Assembly (NCBI GenBank): GCA_945952175.1
Contig: CAMFHW010000031.1
Span: forward strand, 1-15,623
Origin: an uncultured Phenylobacterium sp.
Lineage (GTDB): Bacteria > Pseudomonadota > Alphaproteobacteria > Caulobacterales > Caulobacteraceae
Length of the DNA: 15,623 nucleotides
Reading direction: 5' to 3'
Numbering within the stretch: the first letter of the stretch is position 1; every line of letters begins with the position of its first letter. This document shows, one piece after another, positions 13,890-15,623 of this stretch. Below the pieces are notes generated by a model. The model searched no databases. It worked only from the letters and a program-made list of their open reading frames with translations, and was not told the origin of the DNA. A program made the position numbers and the translations under genes.

Positions 13890-15623
13890 TCAGAACTTGT
13901 AGCCGACGCCGACCATGTAGGTCGTGCCGCTCTGGTTCTGATTGTAGAGGTAGCGGTTCTGGCCCCAGAACTGGGTGTCCTTCTGGTTCGTCAGGTTGAT
14001 CGCATCCAGGGTGATCTGGAGCGTGTCCGTGATGTTGTAGAAGGCGGCCGCATCCACATAGGTGGAGGGCTCGAAGCCCCGGGTGCTGGCGCTCATGACC
14101 GAGTCGACCTGGCCGGTGTACCAACGGCTGCGATGGCTGAGCGAGCCTCGCACACCCCAGCGGTCGGTCTCGTAATAGAGGGTCAGATTGTAGCTGGTCT
14201 TCGAGATGCCGGTGAGCGCCTTGTCGGCGTCGACATAGGTGAAATTGGCCACCGCGCCGAGACCGTCGAGGGGAGCCGGCAAGAACGAGAACTGGGTCTG
14301 CGCCGCGAGCTCCAGGCCGGTCAGCGTCTTCGTGCCCGCCACGTTGATCGGCATCGAGAACTCTTTGACGATCGTCGTGCCCGTGGCGCCCGGAATGGTG
14401 CTCACCGGCACGCCGGTCTGGCTGAACGGAATGTTCTCGAGCGTCTCGGAGCCGATGAAGTTCTTGATGCTCTTGTGGAAGACGCTGGCCGACAACAGGC
14501 CGACCTTGCCGAAGTAGTATTCGACCGACAGGTCCAGCGTGACGTCCTTGTAGGGCTTCAGGTTCGGATTGCCGCGCGAGGCGGTGATCTCGCCGGACGA
14601 AGAGTCCTGGAACGCCGTGCCCTGGGCCGCCATGGAGCCCAGACCCGGACGGTTCAGGTTCTGGGTGGCGGAGAAGCGGACGAGCAGGTCCGGCGTCAAC
14701 TCCAGGACGGAGTTCATGGCGGGCAGAACGCCCGAATAGCTGCCGCTGACGTCGCTCGTGCCGAGATAGGCATAGCTGTCGCCCTGGATCCAGCCGGTGC
14801 TGTGGGTGTCGGTCTGGTAGCCACGCAAACCGATATTGCCTCGGAAACGCTTGCCCATCAGTTCGCTGTCCCAATCGGCCTGCACGTATTCGGAAACCGT
14901 CTCTTCCGTCGTCGTGAAGACGTTCTCGATGTCCTGCAGCGCGCCGCCCGTGCCGTCGGGCTTCGGCCCGAGGCGGTGGTACTCCTTGTACTTGGCGAAG
15001 GCCTTGGCGTAGTCGCCGATCAGCCACGAGCCGAAGCTGTTGGAGAACACCGAGGTGATGTCGGCGACCGACGTGCCCCGGGTCACCGCCTTGGTCCCGT
15101 TGACGTTGTCGTCATAGAAGAAGTTGGCGCCGCTCTGGGTGAACTTGTGGTAGGCGGCGCCCGCGCGCAGCGTCCAGGTATCGTTCAGCTTGTAGTGGAG
15201 GTTGATCACGCCCTCCTTCAGCTCCGACTGGTTGCTGAAGGCGCGATAATAGAAGTCATCCATCGCCCAGTTCGCCGGATTGGTCGGATCCCAGCCGGGG
15301 TACTGGAACGAGGCCGAGCGACCATCCGCGCCATAGTTGGCGACCAGGTTGCCCTTGGCGCGCATGTAGAGCTTGTCGTCATACGGGGTCTTGTAGGTCG
15401 ACTTCTCGTAGCCCACGTGGCCGTCGATCGTGAGGCGGTCGGAGGCATCCCATTTGCCGGTCAGCGCGATCTGGTTGAAGCGGTTCTCATTCAGCTCGCG
15501 GCGGTGCTCGCTGCCGAAGGTCGTCCCGGTCACGTCGGTTGAGGTGACGTAATTGCTGCTGTCCCAGGCCAGGTTGTTGATCACCGACGCCTTTTGGAAG
15601 ATCGCCGGCCAGACCGCGCTGGC
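13890..15623 (-). CDS. TonB-dependent receptor, Caulobacter/Xanthomonas type (5' truncated)
   Basis: The C-terminal 577 residues of an outer-membrane beta-barrel receptor. The frame stays open to the window edge (reading from the edge, ASAVWPAIFQKASVINN), so the signal peptide, TonB box and plug lie outside. Visible family marks are LRFSATQNLNRP-like strands, GNPNLKPYKDVTLDLSVEYY followed by GLLSASVFHKSIKNFI, alternating Tyr/Thr-rich strands, and a terminal aromatic strand ending VGVGYKF. That pattern fits TIGR01782-type receptors, abundant in Caulobacterales and sphingomonads, which import glycans and other large nutrients. The ligand is not deducible from the barrel. It lies directly upstream of the sulfotransferase/hydroxylase set on the same strand, so it may be co-transcribed and take part in uptake of, or be a target for, the modifications encoded downstream. 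Confidence 0.95.
   Translation of the reverse strand, partial: ASAVWPAIFQKASVINNLAWDSSNYVTSTDVTGTTFGSEHRRELNENRFNQIALTGKWDASDRLTIDGHVGYEKSTYKTPYDDKLYMRAKGNLVANYGADGRSASFQYPGWDPTNPANWAMDDFYYRAFSNQSELKEGVINLHYKLNDTWTLRAGAAYHKFTQSGANFFYDDNVNGTKAVTRGTSVADITSVFSNSFGSWLIGDYAKAFAKYKEYHRLGPKPDGTGGALQDIENVFTTTEETVSEYVQADWDSELMGKRFRGNIGLRGYQTDTHSTGWIQGDSYAYLGTSDVSGSYSGVLPAMNSVLELTPDLLVRFSATQNLNRPGLGSMAAQGTAFQDSSSGEITASRGNPNLKPYKDVTLDLSVEYYFGKVGLLSASVFHKSIKNFIGSETLENIPFSQTGVPVSTIPGATGTTIVKEFSMPINVAGTKTLTGLELAAQTQFSFLPAPLDGLGAVANFTYVDADKALTGISKTSYNLTLYYETDRWGVRGSLSHRSRWYTGQVDSVMSASTRGFEPSTYVDAAAFYNITDTLQITLDAINLTNQKDTQFWGQNRYLYNQNQSGTTYMVGVGYKF

Noticed and set aside
1..15623. CRISPR arrays, tRNA/rRNA genes, insertion sequences or phage elements
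   Set aside because: I saw no regularly spaced repeats, transposase or integrase motifs, terminal inverted repeats or tRNA-like cloverleaf. Nearly all sequence is taken up by the genes listed.

Overview
The window is GC-rich DNA with strong G/C preference at third codon positions. A Caulobacter/Xanthomonas-type TonB-dependent receptor, a Tat-exported phospholipase C and many GTG/TTG or stop-overlapping starts suggest an alphaproteobacterium, plausibly Caulobacterales or a relative. This placement is an inference. Almost all of the sequence is coding; the longest gene-free stretch is 166 bases, and it holds an operator.

Layout. (1) 1-1873 (+): 3' part of a CzcA/CusA-type heavy-metal RND pump, unrelated to what follows. 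(2) 1900-9648: a phosphonate/phospholipid-phosphorus module. A DUF5690 membrane protein with a GlpT-like N-terminus (minus strand) is divergent from a three-gene plus-strand operon: class A-like acid phosphatase, TIGR03364-type FAD amine oxidase, and PhnX phosphonoacetaldehyde hydrolase. A GntR/UTRA regulator of the PhnR/PhnF kind converges on phnX, sharing a TTAA that supplies both stop codons. Divergent from the regulator is a second plus-strand operon: a Tat-exported phosphocholine-type phospholipase C followed by a PhnZ-like HD-domain oxygenase. (3) 9680-15623 (all minus strand): a TonB-dependent receptor (truncated at the window edge), a sulfotransferase, an Asp/Asn beta-hydroxylase-type Fe/2OG oxygenase, a TPR-sulfotransferase fusion, and a second hydroxylase with an unidentified C-terminal region. 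The last four are packed with GTGA overlaps or a 2-base gap.

How the genes may work together. The palindrome TGGTCTAGACCA lies between the DUF5690 gene and the phosphatase operon. A copy differing at one base, TGGTATAGACCA, lies just upstream of the phospholipase operon. Both fit the GTNTANAC-type operator of the HutC/PhnF branch of GntR regulators, so the local regulator probably controls both operons. The simplest model is: outer enzymes (phospholipase C, phosphatase) release head groups or phosphate; the DUF5690 protein imports an organophosphonate; the FAD oxidase converts 2-aminoethylphosphonate or its N-methyl form to phosphonoacetaldehyde, replacing the PhnW transaminase; PhnX cleaves the C-P bond. 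The PhnZ-like protein would serve a parallel oxidative route whose hydroxylase partner is not in the window. Co-control of a phospholipase C with C-P cleavage enzymes raises the possibility of phosphonolipid scavenging. The right-hand cluster looks like an uncharacterised hydroxylation/sulfation pathway tied to a TonB receptor. Its substrate cannot be read from the sequence.
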